From NCBI RefSeq assembly GCF_900095885.1, contig NZ_LT615367.1, forward strand, positions 4,278,001 to 4,342,000: DNA of 64,000 nt, given 5' to 3'. The stretch is from Dickeya aquatica (lineage in GTDB: Bacteria > Pseudomonadota > Gammaproteobacteria > Enterobacterales > Enterobacteriaceae). Of this stretch, positions 12,535 through 26,289 are shown piece by piece (position 1 is the stretch's first letter; every line of letters starts with the position of its first letter). Both the position numbers and the translations under genes were made by a program. A model generated the notes under the pieces. That model ran no database searches and was not told the origin of the DNA. It worked only from the letters and a program-made list of their open reading frames with translations.

Positions 12535-12564
12535 AACAGGCAGTGTACGCACAACCGGAGCGGC

Positions 12565-14997
12565 TTATAGTAACTGCGCGAGACGGTTGAGATCGGACTG
12601 AATCGCCCCGGCGGTAACGTCCCGACCCGCTCCCGGCCCGCGAATGACCAGCGGATTATCACGATACCAGCGGCTTTCGATGGCAAACACGTTATCGCAG
12701 GGCAGCAAGGCGGCCAGCGGATGATCCGGGCGCACGGCTTCAACGCCAACCCGCGCTTTGCCGTTCACATCAAACCGGGCGACATAGCGCAGCACCAGCC
12801 CCAGCTCATTGGCGGCTTCCAGCCGTTGCAGCATTTGTTCATTCAGGGACTCGCCCTCTTCAAAGAACTGATCGACCGAGATATCTGCACAACCAGCGGG
12901 CACCAGTGACTCAACGCGCACCTGATTAGGCTCAATCTCATAACCCGCTTCACGCGCCAGAATCACCAGTTTACGCATCACATCCTGCCCGGAGAGGTCA
13001 ACGCGCGGATCGGGCTCCGTCAGCCCTTGCTGCCAGGCCTGATCAACCAAATCGGTAAAGGGCACCATGCCGTCAAACTGCAAAAACAGCCATGACAGCG
13101 TGCCGGAAAAAATGCCGCTGATGGCCAAAATACTGTCACCGCTTTCACGTAAATCCCGCACGGTATAGTTAACCGGCAGGCCTGCGCCAACGGTGGCGTT
13201 ATACAACCAGTGCCGCCCGGTTTTGGCGAAAGCATCGCGGATTTGGCGGTAATTATCACCCCCCGACGCACCGGCCAGCTTGTTGGCGCTGATAACGTGG
13301 AAACCGTAACTGGCAAAATCCAGATACAGGTCGGCGACCGACTGGCTGGCGGTCACATCGAGCACCACCAGGTCATCATAGGGATGGGCGCGCATCCACA
13401 AAAACAGCTCGTCGTCGTCACGCGTTTGGGCTTCATCGCCAAAAAACGCCAGCACCCGGCTGGCATCCAGCCCATCGTAATTCAGCAAACTACGCGAACT
13501 ATCGACCACGCCAGCCAGCGTAAACTCAAAACCGGTGCGCGCCGAAATCAGGCTTTGCTCACGGGCAAACAGCTCCAGCCAGCGCGAGCCAATGTTACCT
13601 TTGCCGAACAGCACCAGGCCAATGCGCTTCTCGGCGCGGAACAGCGAGTGGTGCAGGCCGCGGATCAGATGCTCCGTCGGCCCGACGCGTAACACCGCCA
13701 CCAGGCTGATGCCATCTTCCGCCTGCCAGACAAACTCAATCGGCTGGTCATGCAATTGCTGATAAAAACGGTGGCTATGCAGCGGATTACGGCACACGCC
13801 CGCCCCCACCATCGCCACCAGCGACAGCCCCTCGCGCAAATGCAGCGACACCGGCAGCGCCGCCTGCTCCAGCACCTGCCAGGCACTGCGCACGACCTCA
13901 GAGGTGTAGCACAGTTGCAGCAGGTTGCGATCCTGATGCACACCCAGCGCCAGCGGCCTTATCTGGGCTTTTTGCAACAGTTGCTCGACCTCTTTTTGCG
14001 CACGCGCAAAATCGTGAGAGGCCGGGACATTCAGTTCAATCAGGCACACATCATCATGACTGGTGACAATTTTGGCACCAGTACCGGATGCCAAAACGCG
14101 TTCAATACGGGTTGAGCCTTGTTCTGGCTGGTAACTACAACGCAGTTGCAGGTCGATATCGCTGCCGGAAACCGGCTGCAATGTGCGGGCATGCAAAACC
14201 GGGGCCGCCAGTCGTGCCAGTTCGCTGGCTTCATCAAGGCGCAGCAACGGCAGCAGGCAGGCATCTTTTACTTTACGCGGGTCGGCACTGTACACCCCGG
14301 CAACGTCACTCCAGATGGTAACGCGCTCAACCCCCGCCAGCGCACCAATCTGCGTGGCGGAATAGTCACTACCGTTGCGCCCCAGCAACACGGTTTCACC
14401 CGCCTCGTTGCTGCTGATAAAACCGGTGATCACCAGCCGTTGCCCGGCATGTTGCGTCAGCAGTTGTTGCAGTAACGGCCAGGAAAGCCCTTCGTCCACC
14501 TGAGGCTGTGCAGCGCGCTCGGCGCGTAAAAATGTCCGGGCATCCAGCCAGGCGGCAGGCAGGTTTTTCTGATTCAGTACCGCTGCCATCAGCCGGGCAG
14601 ACCAAATTTCGCCATGCCCGACGACTTCGGCGTATACCGCATCGGTGATGTTGCCATCCAGCAACGCCGCCAGCCGCTCGAGGTCACGGATGAACGCTTG
14701 CGTCAGCGCGGCTGCCGTCTCGGCAGGCAGCAACCCGGCGATTAAATCGCTCTGATAGCGGCGCAGCGATTGCTGAACCTGATGGGCAGAGAGGCGATCC
14801 GTCTGGCTGAGCGTCAACCAACTGATTAACTGATTCGTGGTACTGCCTGCGGCAGACACCACCATCAAATCACCCGGGCGGCTGTAGTCCGCCATGATAC
14901 CGGCAACACGTTGATAGCACTTCACATCAGCCAGGCTGCTGCCGCCAAATTTATGCAACTGCCGTCCTTTGACCGCAGATCCCCCTAACGCACCCAT
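12565..14997 (-). CDS. metL: Bifunctional aspartokinase II / homoserine dehydrogenase II
   Basis: MetL catalyses the first and third steps of the aspartate pathway towards methionine. The 810-residue protein has an aspartokinase domain with KFGGSS (16-21) and a C-terminal homoserine dehydrogenase beginning with the NAD(P) motif GKGNIG near residue 468; YNATVGAGLP marks the catalytic region. It is collinear with E. coli MetL. It begins 2 nt after metB, so the two are one operon under MetJ. Most of the strand is also open in other frames, which is only a GC effect. Confidence 0.96.
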   Translation of the reverse strand: MGALGGSAVKGRQLHKFGGSSLADVKCYQRVAGIMADYSRPGDLMVVSAAGSTTNQLISWLTLSQTDRLSAHQVQQSLRRYQSDLIAGLLPAETAAALTQAFIRDLERLAALLDGNITDAVYAEVVGHGEIWSARLMAAVLNQKNLPAAWLDARTFLRAERAAQPQVDEGLSWPLLQQLLTQHAGQRLVITGFISSNEAGETVLLGRNGSDYSATQIGALAGVERVTIWSDVAGVYSADPRKVKDACLLPLLRLDEASELARLAAPVLHARTLQPVSGSDIDLQLRCSYQPEQGSTRIERVLASGTGAKIVTSHDDVCLIELNVPASHDFARAQKEVEQLLQKAQIRPLALGVHQDRNLLQLCYTSEVVRSAWQVLEQAALPVSLHLREGLSLVAMVGAGVCRNPLHSHRFYQQLHDQPIEFVWQAEDGISLVAVLRVGPTEHLIRGLHHSLFRAEKRIGLVLFGKGNIGSRWLELFAREQSLISARTGFEFTLAGVVDSSRSLLNYDGLDASRVLAFFGDEAQTRDDDELFLWMRAHPYDDLVVLDVTASQSVADLYLDFASYGFHVISANKLAGASGGDNYRQIRDAFAKTGRHWLYNATVGAGLPVNYTVRDLRESGDSILAISGIFSGTLSWLFLQFDGMVPFTDLVDQAWQQGLTEPDPRVDLSGQDVMRKLVILAREAGYEIEPNQVRVESLVPAGCADISVDQFFEEGESLNEQMLQRLEAANELGLVLRYVARFDVNGKARVGVEAVRPDHPLAALLPCDNVFAIESRWYRDNPLVIRGPGAGRDVTAGAIQSDLNRLAQLL

Positions 14998-14999
14998 TA

Positions 15000-16160
15000 T
15001 TACCCCTTGACTGCTGACTGAAAGGCCCGGTCGAGATCGGCAACCAAATCGTCGCCATCTTCAATACCCACCGAAATACGCAATAACGTTTCCGAAATAC
15101 CCGCGGCGGCCCGTGCTTGCGGAGCCATACCTGCGTGCGTCATGGTGGCAGCATGAGAAATCAGGCTCTCTACACCACCGAGTGACTCAGCCAGAGTAAA
15201 CAACTCCAGAGACGACAGAAAACGGCGCAGGGTATTTTCATCACCGTCCAGTTCAAAACTGAGCATCGCACCGAAACCGGACTGCTGCCGACAGGCAATC
15301 TCATGACCGGCATTTTCCGGTAATGAAGGATGATATAACGCTTTCACCAACGGTTGATGCCGTAAATATTCCACAATTTGCAGCGCATTTTTCTGCGCTG
15401 CCGCCATACGTGGTGACAATGTACGTAAACCACGCAGCAGTAAATAGCTGTCGAATGCCGCACCGGTCACACCGATATTATTCGCCCACCAGGCAAGCTC
15501 CGTCACCACCTCAGCATCGCGCGCTATCACGGTGCCGGCAACTACATCGGAGTGTCCATTGAGGTATTTGGTACACGAATGCACCACCAGGTCGGCCCCC
15601 AGCTTTAGCGGGTTTTGCAGCGCCGGGCTCAGGAAGGTGTTATCCACCACGCTCACCGCCCCCACGTCGCGGGCTGCCTGACAGATAGCCGCAATATCGA
15701 CCACGCGCAGCAGCGGATTACTCGGGCTTTCCACCAGCACCAGCTTCGGTTTTTGCGCCAGCGCAGCACGAAGCTCGGCCTCATTGCCCTGATCAACAAA
15801 CGTCACCCGGAAAGCGCCACGCTTACTCAGGCTATCAAACAGACGATAGCTGCCACCATAACAATCATGGGGAGCCACCAGCAAATCACCCGGACGCAAG
15901 AACACGGTACACACCAGCAGAATTGCCGACATGCCGGTGTTGGTTAACACGGCACCCGCTCCGCCTTCCAGCTCGGCCAGCGCGCGTTGCACCACATCGC
16001 GCGTCGGGTTGCCGCGCCGCGAGTAGTCATGAGCTCTGGGTTCATTAAAGCCGGTGAAATTATAGGTACTGGAGAGATGGATGGGGGGAACAACGCAGCC
16101 ATACTGTTCGTCATTGTTTAACCCACTGCGGACTGCAATCGTAGCCTGTTTACGCGTCAT
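15000..16160 (-). CDS. metB: Cystathionine gamma-synthase
   Basis: MetB condenses O-succinylhomoserine and cysteine to cystathionine. The 386-residue PLP enzyme has Lys198 in [12 protein letters not shown], the position that binds PLP in E. coli MetB, and matches the family length. It is the first gene of metBL and divergent from metJ; four met boxes sit in the shared promoter. Confidence 0.97.
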   Translation of the reverse strand: MTRKQATIAVRSGLNNDEQYGCVVPPIHLSSTYNFTGFNEPRAHDYSRRGNPTRDVVQRALAELEGGAGAVLTNTGMSAILLVCTVFLRPGDLLVAPHDCYGGSYRLFDSLSKRGAFRVTFVDQGNEAELRAALAQKPKLVLVESPSNPLLRVVDIAAICQAARDVGAVSVVDNTFLSPALQNPLKLGADLVVHSCTKYLNGHSDVVAGTVIARDAEVVTELAWWANNIGVTGAAFDSYLLLRGLRTLSPRMAAAQKNALQIVEYLRHQPLVKALYHPSLPENAGHEIACRQQSGFGAMLSFELDGDENTLRRFLSSLELFTLAESLGGVESLISHAATMTHAGMAPQARAAAGISETLLRISVGIEDGDDLVADLDRAFQSAVKG

Positions 16161-16218
16161 CGGTGCTTTTCCTGACTGGAGCGGATGTGAAGAAGGGTAG
16201 AGTAAACCCGGATAATAT

Positions 16219-16250
16219 AGACGTCAATACATCTGGACTTCTAAACTTCT
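16219..16250. promoter_or_regulatory. MetJ operator in the metB/metJ promoter (four met boxes)
   Basis: Four consecutive 8-mers, AGACGTCA, ATACATCT, GGACTTCT and AAACTTCT, fit degenerate met boxes. They sit between divergent metB and metJ and would allow MetJ to repress metBL and itself. Confidence 0.85.
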
Positions 16251-16345
16251 TTGCGTATAGATTGAGCATCCCTATAATAATCGTTAGAATTATGGTGTTT
16301 TATGCCAGTGACTGTTTTCATCACGATCAATATTTAAGGTATCCC

Positions 16346-16663
16346 ATGGCTGAGTGGAATGGCGAATACGTAAGCCCATACGCTGAACACGGCAAGAAAA
16401 GTGAACAGGTTAAGAAAATCACCGTATCTATCCCTTTAAAGGTGTTAAAGATACTGACAGACGAGCGCACCCGCCGCCAGGTCAATAACCTGCGTCACGC
16501 GACCAATAGTGAGTTGCTGTGCGAAGCGTTTTTACATGCTTTTACCGGCCAACCCTTACCGAATGACGATGATCTGCGTAAAGAGCGCAGTGATGAAATT
16601 CCGGAAGCGGCGAAGGTGATTATGCGCGAAATGGGTATTGACCCGGATACCTGGGAATACTGA
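16346..16663 (+). CDS. metJ: Methionine repressor MetJ
   Basis: MetJ is a ribbon-helix-helix repressor that uses S-adenosylmethionine as corepressor. The 105-residue sequence (MAEWNGEYV through DTWEY) is almost identical to E. coli MetJ, including KKITVSIP (DNA-contacting strand) and the [16 protein letters not shown] helices. The start was fixed by this identity; the longer upstream frame is not used. It is divergent from metBL. Confidence 0.98.
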   Translation: MAEWNGEYVSPYAEHGKKSEQVKKITVSIPLKVLKILTDERTRRQVNNLRHATNSELLCEAFLHAFTGQPLPNDDDLRKERSDEIPEAAKVIMREMGIDPDTWEY

Positions 16664-16771
16664 TGTGAGCGTCAGGCCTGCGATACACCGTGATAACCAT
16701 GTGTTGTCATCACACCGCGCAGGCTGACACCACACAAGACACAAACGAAAACGACAAACGGCAGAAACGAC

Positions 16772-16799
16772 AAAGGCACCCGCGGGTGCCTTTGTTTTG
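16772..16799. terminator. Bidirectional intrinsic terminator between metJ and rpmE
   Basis: The palindrome AAAGGCACCCGCGGGTGCCTTT is followed by TGTTTTGG on the plus strand. It can serve metJ (plus) and, less strongly, rpmE (minus). Confidence 0.8.
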
Positions 16800-16870
16800 G
16801 TGGAACGGTTCGCATTCGAACCGCTTTGGCAGGCTCGCCATAAAAGACGCCCGCCTCGCCACCGCGATAA

Positions 16871-17086
16871 TTACTTCTTGCTGCCCGGGACGCTGAAGCG
16901 TTTGTTGAAACGCTCAACACGACCGCCGGTATCAACAACGCGCTGTTTGCCAGTAAAGAACGGGTGGCAAGCACCACACACGTCCAGGTTCAGGTCATGA
17001 GCAGCGGTGGAACGGGTTTTGATGATGTTACCGCAAGAACAAGTCGCGGTAATTTCAACGTAATTCGGGTGAATACCTTTTTTCAT
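16871..17086 (-). CDS. rpmE: 50S ribosomal protein L31, zinc-binding form
   Basis: The 71-residue protein is close to E. coli L31 and retains the CxC and CxxC zinc ligands (Cys16, Cys18, Cys37, Cys40), so it is the zinc-containing paralogue rather than YkgM-type L31. L31 bridges the large and small ribosomal subunits. It is divergent from priA. Confidence 0.97.
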   Translation of the reverse strand: MKKGIHPNYVEITATCSCGNIIKTRSTAAHDLNLDVCGACHPFFTGKQRVVDTGGRVERFNKRFSVPGSKK

Positions 17087-19650
<2,564 letters not shown>

Positions 19651-20051
19651 TGCAATACAGAAAACAGGTCGATTCTGCTCCACCTCTCCCACCGATACCA
19701 TCATCGATAATGGTTTTTGCGGCGCGTACCGAAAAACCGCTCATCCATACGGCAGAAGAGTAAATTATTTGATAAACCTTACCCTTAACCTGTTACGAGC
19801 AATAGCGGAAGCAGTATGCTGATCAGAGCACATGAGCCCGTCACACGCGGTTTTGCCGGGTGACAGCTCACCAGGCAGTGCTATACCTGTGCGTAGGGAA
19901 GCGGCCCCTGACCCGATACACGGGTGCGGTTTACCCGCCGCAAGCAGGGGTCCGGCAGAGGGTTTCACCATGAAGCAAGCAGGCCCGCATACGCCCACTG
20001 ACCACAGCCTGAAGAGCGCGCCAGTCAAGACTGACGCAAGGAGGAAATAGA
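19651..20051. other. Intergenic region priA/cytR
   Basis: A 401-bp spacer with cytR's promoter and ribosome-binding site (AAGGAGG at about 20039-20045). Small GC-rich repeats occur at 19850-19960. I recognise no gene or RNA family; CRP/CytR sites are expected from the family but I could not place one convincingly. Confidence 0.45.
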
Positions 20052-21122
20052 TTGGAGCCGAAAAAATTTGCCTCACCTGCGACCATGAAAGATGTCGCCG
20101 ACAAGGCCGGCGTCTCTACCGCAACAGTTTCACGCGCGTTAACCAGCCCGGACAAAGTCTCTGCCCTCACACGCCGAAAAGTGGAGCAGGCCGCACAGGC
20201 CGTCGGTTACTCGGCACAACATCTGTCCCGCAATCTGAAACGACACGAATCGCGCACGATTTTGGCACTGGTGCCTGATATCAGCGATCCCTTTTTTGGC
20301 AAAATGCTGCGCGGTATTGAAGACACGGCGGCACAGCGCGGTTATCTGGTGCTGATCGGTGATTGCGCCTACCAGCGTCATGGCGAGCGCACATTTCTTG
20401 ACTTAATCACCGCCCGGCAAATAGACGGCATTTTGCTGCTGGGCTCCCCGCTGCCGTTTGATGTCGGCAAAGAGGAGCGCCGCCACCTGCCGCCAATGGT
20501 CATGGCGAATGAGTTTGCCCCCGAGCTGGATATGCCGACGGTACATATCGACAACCTGACCGCCGCGTTTGAAGCCGTCAGCTATCTCCATCAATTGGGT
20601 CACCGGCGGATCGCCTGTATCGCAGGCCCAGACCAAATCCCGCTCAGTGAGTACCGGCTACAGGGTTATATACAGGCGCTGCGACGCTGCGGCTTAACGG
20701 TCGATAACCAGTACATTGTGCGTGGCGATTTCAGCTATGATGCCGGAGCCAGAGGGCTGACTCAGTTGATGTCGCACCCTACGCCCCCACCGCCCTCTTT
20801 TGTCCACAGCGATATCATCGCATTAGGCGCACTGACACAGGCACGAAAAATGGGTCTGGACGTGCCGCGTGACCTGTCGCTGATAGGTTTTGATGATATT
20901 GAGCAGGCGAATCACTGCTTTCCGGCACTGACTACCGTCGCCCAGCCACGCTACGAGATAGGGCGGGAAGCCACGCAGTTACTGCTGGCGCAATTGCAGC
21001 AACACAAGGTACGCAGAGGGTCGCGCCTGATGAGTAGCCAGTTGGTTATCCGCGACAGTACCGCCGCCCCGGCATCCCGTGTTACAGGCTTTAAGAATTC
21101 AGGTGCTGGTCAAATATTTTAG
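20052..21122 (+). CDS. cytR: LacI-family nucleoside regulator CytR
   Basis: CytR represses nucleoside uptake and catabolism genes together with CRP, with cytidine as inducer. The sequence has a LacI-type helix-turn-helix (TMKDVADKAGVSTATVSRAL, about 11-30) and a periplasmic-binding-protein-like effector domain very similar to E. coli CytR. Translation appears to start at TTG (20052), 8 nt after AAGGAGG. The C-terminal 15-20 residues extend beyond the E. coli protein. Confidence 0.93.
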   Translation: MEPKKFASPATMKDVADKAGVSTATVSRALTSPDKVSALTRRKVEQAAQAVGYSAQHLSRNLKRHESRTILALVPDISDPFFGKMLRGIEDTAAQRGYLVLIGDCAYQRHGERTFLDLITARQIDGILLLGSPLPFDVGKEERRHLPPMVMANEFAPELDMPTVHIDNLTAAFEAVSYLHQLGHRRIACIAGPDQIPLSEYRLQGYIQALRRCGLTVDNQYIVRGDFSYDAGARGLTQLMSHPTPPPPSFVHSDIIALGALTQARKMGLDVPRDLSLIGFDDIEQANHCFPALTTVAQPRYEIGREATQLLLAQLQQHKVRRGSRLMSSQLVIRDSTAAPASRVTGFKNSGAGQIF

Positions 21123-21173
21123 GGTTCAGTAACATGGCGACCTGTTACTTATTTTCTTCGCAACGAAACGATT

Positions 21174-22163
21174 GTGGCACAACGAGACTATGTCAGCCGG
21201 GGACGTTCTGGAACGAGCCGGAAAAAAACAGCCAGCCGGAAACGGGGAGGCTCCTCAGGCGTATCCAAAACCATGATGGCGCTCGCCGTCGCCGTGTTGG
21301 TCACGTTTGCCGGTGGGCTTTACTTTATCGCCCACAATAAACCGGACGAATCCCCCATTTTGCCGCACCAGAGTACCAAAGGTAACGGGCTACCGCCGAA
21401 ACCGGAAGAGCGCTGGCGTTATATCAAAGAGCTGGAAAATCGCCAGATTGGTGTGACCTCACCGACTGAGCCATCAGCGGGTGGTGAAGTCCAGTCACCG
21501 GGGCAACTGACCGATGAACAGCGGCAATTGCTTGACCAAATGCAGTCAGACATGAAACGCCAGCCCACCATGCTCAACGAGGTGCCTTACAACGACCAAA
21601 GCCAGATGCCAACCCGGGCCGCCCCCAAATCACAGATGGTGGTTCCCGTAGTACCTGGTGGCAACGCGGTAACACTGCAACCCAGTACACCACGCACAAC
21701 GGCAACGCCACCACCAGCGCCGACTCCGCGCCACACTGCGCCTGCCACGCCCGCTCAAACGCAAAGCCCCGGCACACCGAAAACCCCTGCGGCCGATGTG
21801 CGTAAGCCAGAACCGCCGGTAAGAGAGACGGTTAAAGCCGAGAATACCAAAGCCGAAACCCCGCGTGCTGAAAGCACCAGAACCGAAAATACCAAACCTG
21901 ATAGTGCGAAACCCGACACGACCAAACCGGAGAAAGAGCCGCGCTGGATGGTGCAATGCGGGTCATTTAAAACAGCCGAGCCGGCCGAATCTGTCCGGGC
22001 GGAGCTGGCGTTTGCCGGTGTGGAAAGCCGTATCACCAATAGCGGCGGCTGGCACCGAATCATACTCGGCCCCTACGGCAACCGCGCGACAGCCGATAAG
22101 ATGGCTCAAAAACTCAAAGCAATGGGCCAGTCTAACTGCATCCCGCTAGCCAGTGGGGGTTGA
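21174..22163 (+). CDS. ftsN: Cell division protein FtsN
   Basis: FtsN is the last essential divisome protein and triggers septal peptidoglycan synthesis. The 329-residue protein has a short basic cytoplasmic tail, one membrane segment (about 35-54), the conserved [18 protein letters not shown] region, a long Pro/Thr/Ala/Glu-rich linker, and a C-terminal SPOR domain beginning at RWMVQCGSF. It uses a GTG start (21174), as in E. coli. The linker sequence is divergent from E. coli, as is usual for this region. Confidence 0.95.
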   Translation: MAQRDYVSRGRSGTSRKKTASRKRGGSSGVSKTMMALAVAVLVTFAGGLYFIAHNKPDESPILPHQSTKGNGLPPKPEERWRYIKELENRQIGVTSPTEPSAGGEVQSPGQLTDEQRQLLDQMQSDMKRQPTMLNEVPYNDQSQMPTRAAPKSQMVVPVVPGGNAVTLQPSTPRTTATPPPAPTPRHTAPATPAQTQSPGTPKTPAADVRKPEPPVRETVKAENTKAETPRAESTRTENTKPDSAKPDTTKPEKEPRWMVQCGSFKTAEPAESVRAELAFAGVESRITNSGGWHRIILGPYGNRATADKMAQKLKAMGQSNCIPLASGG

Positions 22164-22186
22164 AAACCCCCACGCACCACCCCATG
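22159..22186 (+). promoter_or_regulatory. Heat-shock (sigma-32) promoter of hslVU
   Basis: A -35 GTTGAAA (22159-22165) and a -10 CCCCAT (22180-22185) are separated by 14 bp, matching sigma-32 promoters. The -35 overlaps the ftsN stop codon. In E. coli hslVU is a sigma-32 operon at the same place. Confidence 0.85.
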
Positions 22187-22201
22187 TTTACCGTCAATAT
22201 G

Positions 22202-22219
22202 CCCCGCGTTCCTGCGGGG
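22202..22219 (+). promoter_or_regulatory. 5'-UTR stem-loop of hslVU mRNA
   Basis: CCCCGC and GCGGGG form a six-pair GC stem just after the sigma-32 promoter. A comparable stem-loop in the E. coli hslVU leader is reported to stabilise the mRNA; the same role here is inferred. Confidence 0.6.
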
Positions 22220-22248
22220 GCCTTTCTCTCAGTAACGGGGATAAGCTC

Positions 22249-22779
22249 GTGACAACAATTGTAAGCATACGCCGCAATGGTCTGGTGGTCATCGGTGGGG
22301 ATGGTCAGGCCACATTGGGCAACACCGTAATGAAGGGGAACGTGCGCAAAGTCCGTCGCCTGTACAACGACAGGGTGATTGCCGGGTTCGCTGGCGGCAC
22401 TGCGGATGCCTTCACCCTGTTTGAGCTGTTCGAGCGTAAGCTGGAACTGCACCAGGGGCATCTGGTCAAAGCCGCTGTGGAACTGGCCAAAGACTGGCGC
22501 ACAGACCGCATGCTGCGGCGTCTGGAGGCTCTGCTGGCTGTCGCTGACGAGAATGCCTCGCTGATTATTACCGGCAACGGTGATGTGATTCAGCCGGAAA
22601 ATGATCTTATCGCCATTGGCTCTGGCGGCCCCTACGCACAGGCAGCCGCCCGTGCCTTACTGGAGAACACCGAATTGAACGCCCGCGAGATAGTCGAGAA
22701 GTCTCTGGGTATTGCCGGTGATATCTGTATTTATACCAACCAGTTCCACACGATTGAAGAATTAGCCTCCAAGGCGTAA
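22249..22779 (+). CDS. hslV: ATP-dependent protease peptidase subunit HslV (ClpQ)
   Basis: HslV is the N-terminal-threonine peptidase of the HslUV protease. Its first residues are MTTIVS; the second residue becomes the catalytic Thr after Met removal. The 176-residue sequence includes [11 protein letters not shown] and is close to identical to E. coli HslV. It uses GTG at 22249; the longer upstream frame overlaps the promoter and is rejected. It is 10 nt upstream of hslU in one operon. Confidence 0.97.
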   Translation: MTTIVSIRRNGLVVIGGDGQATLGNTVMKGNVRKVRRLYNDRVIAGFAGGTADAFTLFELFERKLELHQGHLVKAAVELAKDWRTDRMLRRLEALLAVADENASLIITGNGDVIQPENDLIAIGSGGPYAQAAARALLENTELNAREIVEKSLGIAGDICIYTNQFHTIEELASKA

Positions 22780-22789
22780 GGACCCCACT

Positions 22790-24121
22790 ATGTCTGAAAT
22801 GACCCCGCGCGAAATCGTCAGCGAGCTTGATAGCTATATCATCGGCCAACATCAGGCGAAACGGGCGGTTGCTATCGCCTTGCGCAACCGCTGGCGTCGC
22901 ATGCAGTTGGAAGAGAGCCTGCGCCATGAAGTCACACCGAAAAACATTCTGATGATAGGCCCGACCGGTGTCGGGAAAACGGAGATAGCCCGCCGTCTGG
23001 CCAAATTGGCTAATGCCCCCTTCATCAAAGTGGAAGCGACCAAATTTACCGAAGTAGGCTATGTGGGTAAGGAAGTTGACTCCATCATCCGCGATTTGAG
23101 CGATGTTGCCATCAAAATGGTGCGCCAGCAGGCCATGGAGAAAAACCGCCATCGCGCCGAAGAGCTCGCCGAAGAGCGCATTTTGGATGTGCTTATCCCA
23201 CCGGCCAAAAACAATTGGGGCCAGCCCGAAGAGAGCCATGAACCTTCAGCCGCTCGTCAGGCCTTTCGCAAGAAGTTGCGCGAAGGCCAACTGGATGACA
23301 AAGAAATAGAAATCGAGCTGGCGGCCGCCCCGGTTGGCGTGGAAATTATGGCACCGCCGGGTATGGAAGAGATGACCAATCAGTTACAGTCTATGTTCCA
23401 GAATCTGGCTGGTCAGAAACAGAAAAGCCGGAAGGTCAAGATTCGTGAAGCGTTCAAACAGCTGGTGGAAGAGGAAGCCGCCAAACTGGTGAACCCGGAA
23501 GAGCTCAAACAGCAAGCCATTGAAGCAGTTGAGCAGCACGGTATCGTGTTCATTGATGAAATCGACAAAATCTGTAAGCGTGGTGAAAGCTCAGGCCCGG
23601 ATGTGTCCCGTGAAGGGGTACAGCGTGACCTGCTGCCGCTGGTTGAAGGTTGTACCGTATCGACTAAACACGGCATGGTGAAAACGGACCATATTCTGTT
23701 TATCGCCTCTGGAGCCTTCCAGGTCGCCAGCCCGTCAGACCTGATCCCTGAATTGCAGGGCCGTTTGCCTATTCGCGTTGAATTGCAGGCACTGACCACC
23801 GAAGATTTCGAGCGTATCCTGACCGAGCCCAGTGCCTCACTCACCCGCCAGTATCAGGCGCTGATGGCGACAGAAGGTGTTAATGTGACCTTCCAGCCGG
23901 ATGGTATCAGCCGCATCGCCCAGGCGGCCTGGCAGGTCAATGAACGCACAGAAAACATCGGTGCCCGACGTTTGCATACGGTACTGGAGCGTCTGATAGA
24001 AGATGTGTCCTACAGCGCCAGCGAAATGAACGGCCAAACCGTGACCATTGATGCAGATTACGTGAGCAGTCATCTGGACGAGCTGGTAGCAGATGAAGAT
24101 CTGAGCCGATTTATCTTATAA
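22790..24121 (+). CDS. hslU: HslU (ClpY) unfoldase ATPase
   Basis: HslU is the AAA+ unfoldase of HslUV. The 443-residue protein has Walker A GPTGVGKT (57-64), Walker B VFIDEID (about 250-256), the intermediate I-domain between them, and the C-terminal SRFIL tail that inserts into HslV. It is the second gene of the operon and is followed by a terminator. Confidence 0.97.
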   Translation: MSEMTPREIVSELDSYIIGQHQAKRAVAIALRNRWRRMQLEESLRHEVTPKNILMIGPTGVGKTEIARRLAKLANAPFIKVEATKFTEVGYVGKEVDSIIRDLSDVAIKMVRQQAMEKNRHRAEELAEERILDVLIPPAKNNWGQPEESHEPSAARQAFRKKLREGQLDDKEIEIELAAAPVGVEIMAPPGMEEMTNQLQSMFQNLAGQKQKSRKVKIREAFKQLVEEEAAKLVNPEELKQQAIEAVEQHGIVFIDEIDKICKRGESSGPDVSREGVQRDLLPLVEGCTVSTKHGMVKTDHILFIASGAFQVASPSDLIPELQGRLPIRVELQALTTEDFERILTEPSASLTRQYQALMATEGVNVTFQPDGISRIAQAAWQVNERTENIGARRLHTVLERLIEDVSYSASEMNGQTVTIDADYVSSHLDELVADEDLSRFIL

Positions 24122-24152
24122 TCCGTGCTGACGGACTGCACTGATGACTGAC

Positions 24153-24186
24153 AGTGGGAGGCCTGGCCTCCCGCTGCTGTTTTTGT
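24153..24186 (+). terminator. Intrinsic terminator of hslVU
   Basis: A perfect GGGAGGC/GCCTCCC stem with a three-base loop, followed within a few bases by TGTTTTTG, 32 nt after the hslU stop. Confidence 0.75.
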
Positions 24187-24374
24187 CAGCATTATCAGGC
24201 CTGCAATTTCAAAACGGTTGCATGCTATCTGTATGAAAAAAGAGGCTTTCTGAACTGACGAAATTTCTCTGAACAGTAAATCGCCTGCGCCGTAAGAACG
24301 TTGACTGCTCTTGTTGGCAACATACGCTGCCAGCAGCGCCCTGACACTCATTGATACCCTGACCGATTGACGCC

Positions 24375-25292
24375 ATGACCCAACTGACACATAGCAGCAA
24401 AACCCAAGCCTGGTTAGACAGCCTGCGACCCAAAACGCTGCCGCTGGCCTTTGCTTCGATTGTAACCGGTACAGCTATTGCCTGCTGGCACGGCAGCTTT
24501 AAGCCTGGTGTCGCACTGCTGACACTGCTAACTGCTGGCCTGTTGCAAATTCTCTCTAATCTGGCCAACGACTATGGCGATGCCGTAAAAGGCAGCGATA
24601 AACCCGATCGCCTCGGCCCATTGCGCGGTATTCAAACCGGAGCCATCAGCCTGCCGGAACTCCGCCGGGCACTGTTCGTCACCGTGGCACTGACCACGAT
24701 TGCCGGCTGTGCGCTGGTGGTGCTGGCGTGCGAAAAACCGGTGGATATCGTGGTTTTTCTGTCACTGGGCCTGCTGGCGATACTGGCGGCGATTACCTAT
24801 ACCGTTGGCAACAAACCCTACGGGTATATCGGGCTTGGCGACATTTCCGTGCTGATTTTCTTTGGCTGGTTGAGCGTTGCCGGGTCGTATTACCTGCAAA
24901 CCGGTTATTTCGATACGATTGTCATTCTGCCCGCCACAGCCTGCGGTCTGTTGGCGGTGGCGGTTTTAAACATCAATAACCTGCGCGACATCGACAGCGA
25001 CAGGGAAAATGGCAAAAATACGCTGGCAGTACGCCTCGGTGCACATAAAGCGCGCCGCTACCATATGCTGCTGTTGATGACTGCACCGATTTGTCTGGCG
25101 CTGTTTGCCACCTTGTACCTGCATACGCTGGCAGGCTGGTTGTTTATTCTGGCGCTGCCTCTGCTCGTGCGTCAGGGGCGTTATGTCATGCGGGAAACCG
25201 CCGCATTCAGCATGCGACCGATGCTGGAGAAAACCGTTAAAGGAGCTCTGCTCACCAACCTGCTGTTCGCCGTTGGTGTGTTGTTAAGCTAA
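24375..25292 (+). CDS. menA: 1,4-dihydroxy-2-naphthoate octaprenyltransferase
   Basis: MenA attaches the prenyl chain to DHNA to form demethylmenaquinone. The 305-residue integral membrane protein has the two aspartate-rich prenyltransferase motifs, NDYGDAVKG (about 68-76) and NNLRDIDSDRENG (about 199-211), and about nine membrane helices. It lies between hslU and rraA, the order found in E. coli. Confidence 0.95.
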   Translation: MTQLTHSSKTQAWLDSLRPKTLPLAFASIVTGTAIACWHGSFKPGVALLTLLTAGLLQILSNLANDYGDAVKGSDKPDRLGPLRGIQTGAISLPELRRALFVTVALTTIAGCALVVLACEKPVDIVVFLSLGLLAILAAITYTVGNKPYGYIGLGDISVLIFFGWLSVAGSYYLQTGYFDTIVILPATACGLLAVAVLNINNLRDIDSDRENGKNTLAVRLGAHKARRYHMLLLMTAPICLALFATLYLHTLAGWLFILALPLLVRQGRYVMRETAAFSMRPMLEKTVKGALLTNLLFAVGVLLS

Positions 25293-25408
25293 CGCCACAT
25301 CGCGTAGCGTGAGCGGTCAGCGAACCCTTGTATAAAAACACCGCGTTTCAAAGGCCGGGGGCAAAAACCCGGCCTATCCCTGATGTTGGTCAAAGCCGCT
25401 GTTGATGA

Positions 25409-25963
<555 letters not shown>

Positions 25964-26014
25964 CCGTCCCGCACACCATTGCGTTTCGCAAGACCCGTCA
26001 CGTTTAGCACGAAA

Positions 26015-26042
26015 GGGTATTACCGCTGTGACGGTAATACCC
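26015..26042. terminator. Palindrome between rraA and zapB, probable bidirectional terminator
   Basis: GGGTATTACCG and CGGTAATACCC form a perfect 11-pair stem between two convergent genes. There is no good T-run on either side, so terminator activity is inferred from position. Confidence 0.55.
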
Positions 26043-26049
26043 ACAGAGA

Positions 26050-26289
26050 TTAGACCTCTTCCATCCTACCCAACAGTGCACGCAGACGTTCCTGCCATGC
26101 CTGTTGTTCCTGCTTTAGTTGCTCGTTCTCGCGCACCAATGCATCACGATTGTCTGCCACGCTCTGTACTTCCTGCGACAGCGCATTGTTCTTCTCTTTC
26201 AGCTCTTCGATTTCCATCTGCAACAGCGTGATCGTGTCAATCGCCTGCTGAACTTTCCCTTCCAGCTTCTCAAACACTTCAAATGACAT
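26050..26289 (-). CDS. zapB: Cell division protein ZapB
   Basis: ZapB is a small coiled-coil protein that links ZapA/FtsZ at mid-cell to the chromosome terminus via MatP. The 79-residue sequence is essentially one continuous coiled coil ([19 protein letters not shown] through [10 protein letters not shown]) and closely matches E. coli ZapB. Confidence 0.95.
   Translation of the reverse strand: MSFEVFEKLEGKVQQAIDTITLLQMEIEELKEKNNALSQEVQSVADNRDALVRENEQLKQEQQAWQERLRALLGRMEEV

Noticed and set aside
13210..13692. 160-residue ORF antisense to metL
   Set aside because: A high-GC shadow of metL; metL is strongly conserved on the opposite strand.
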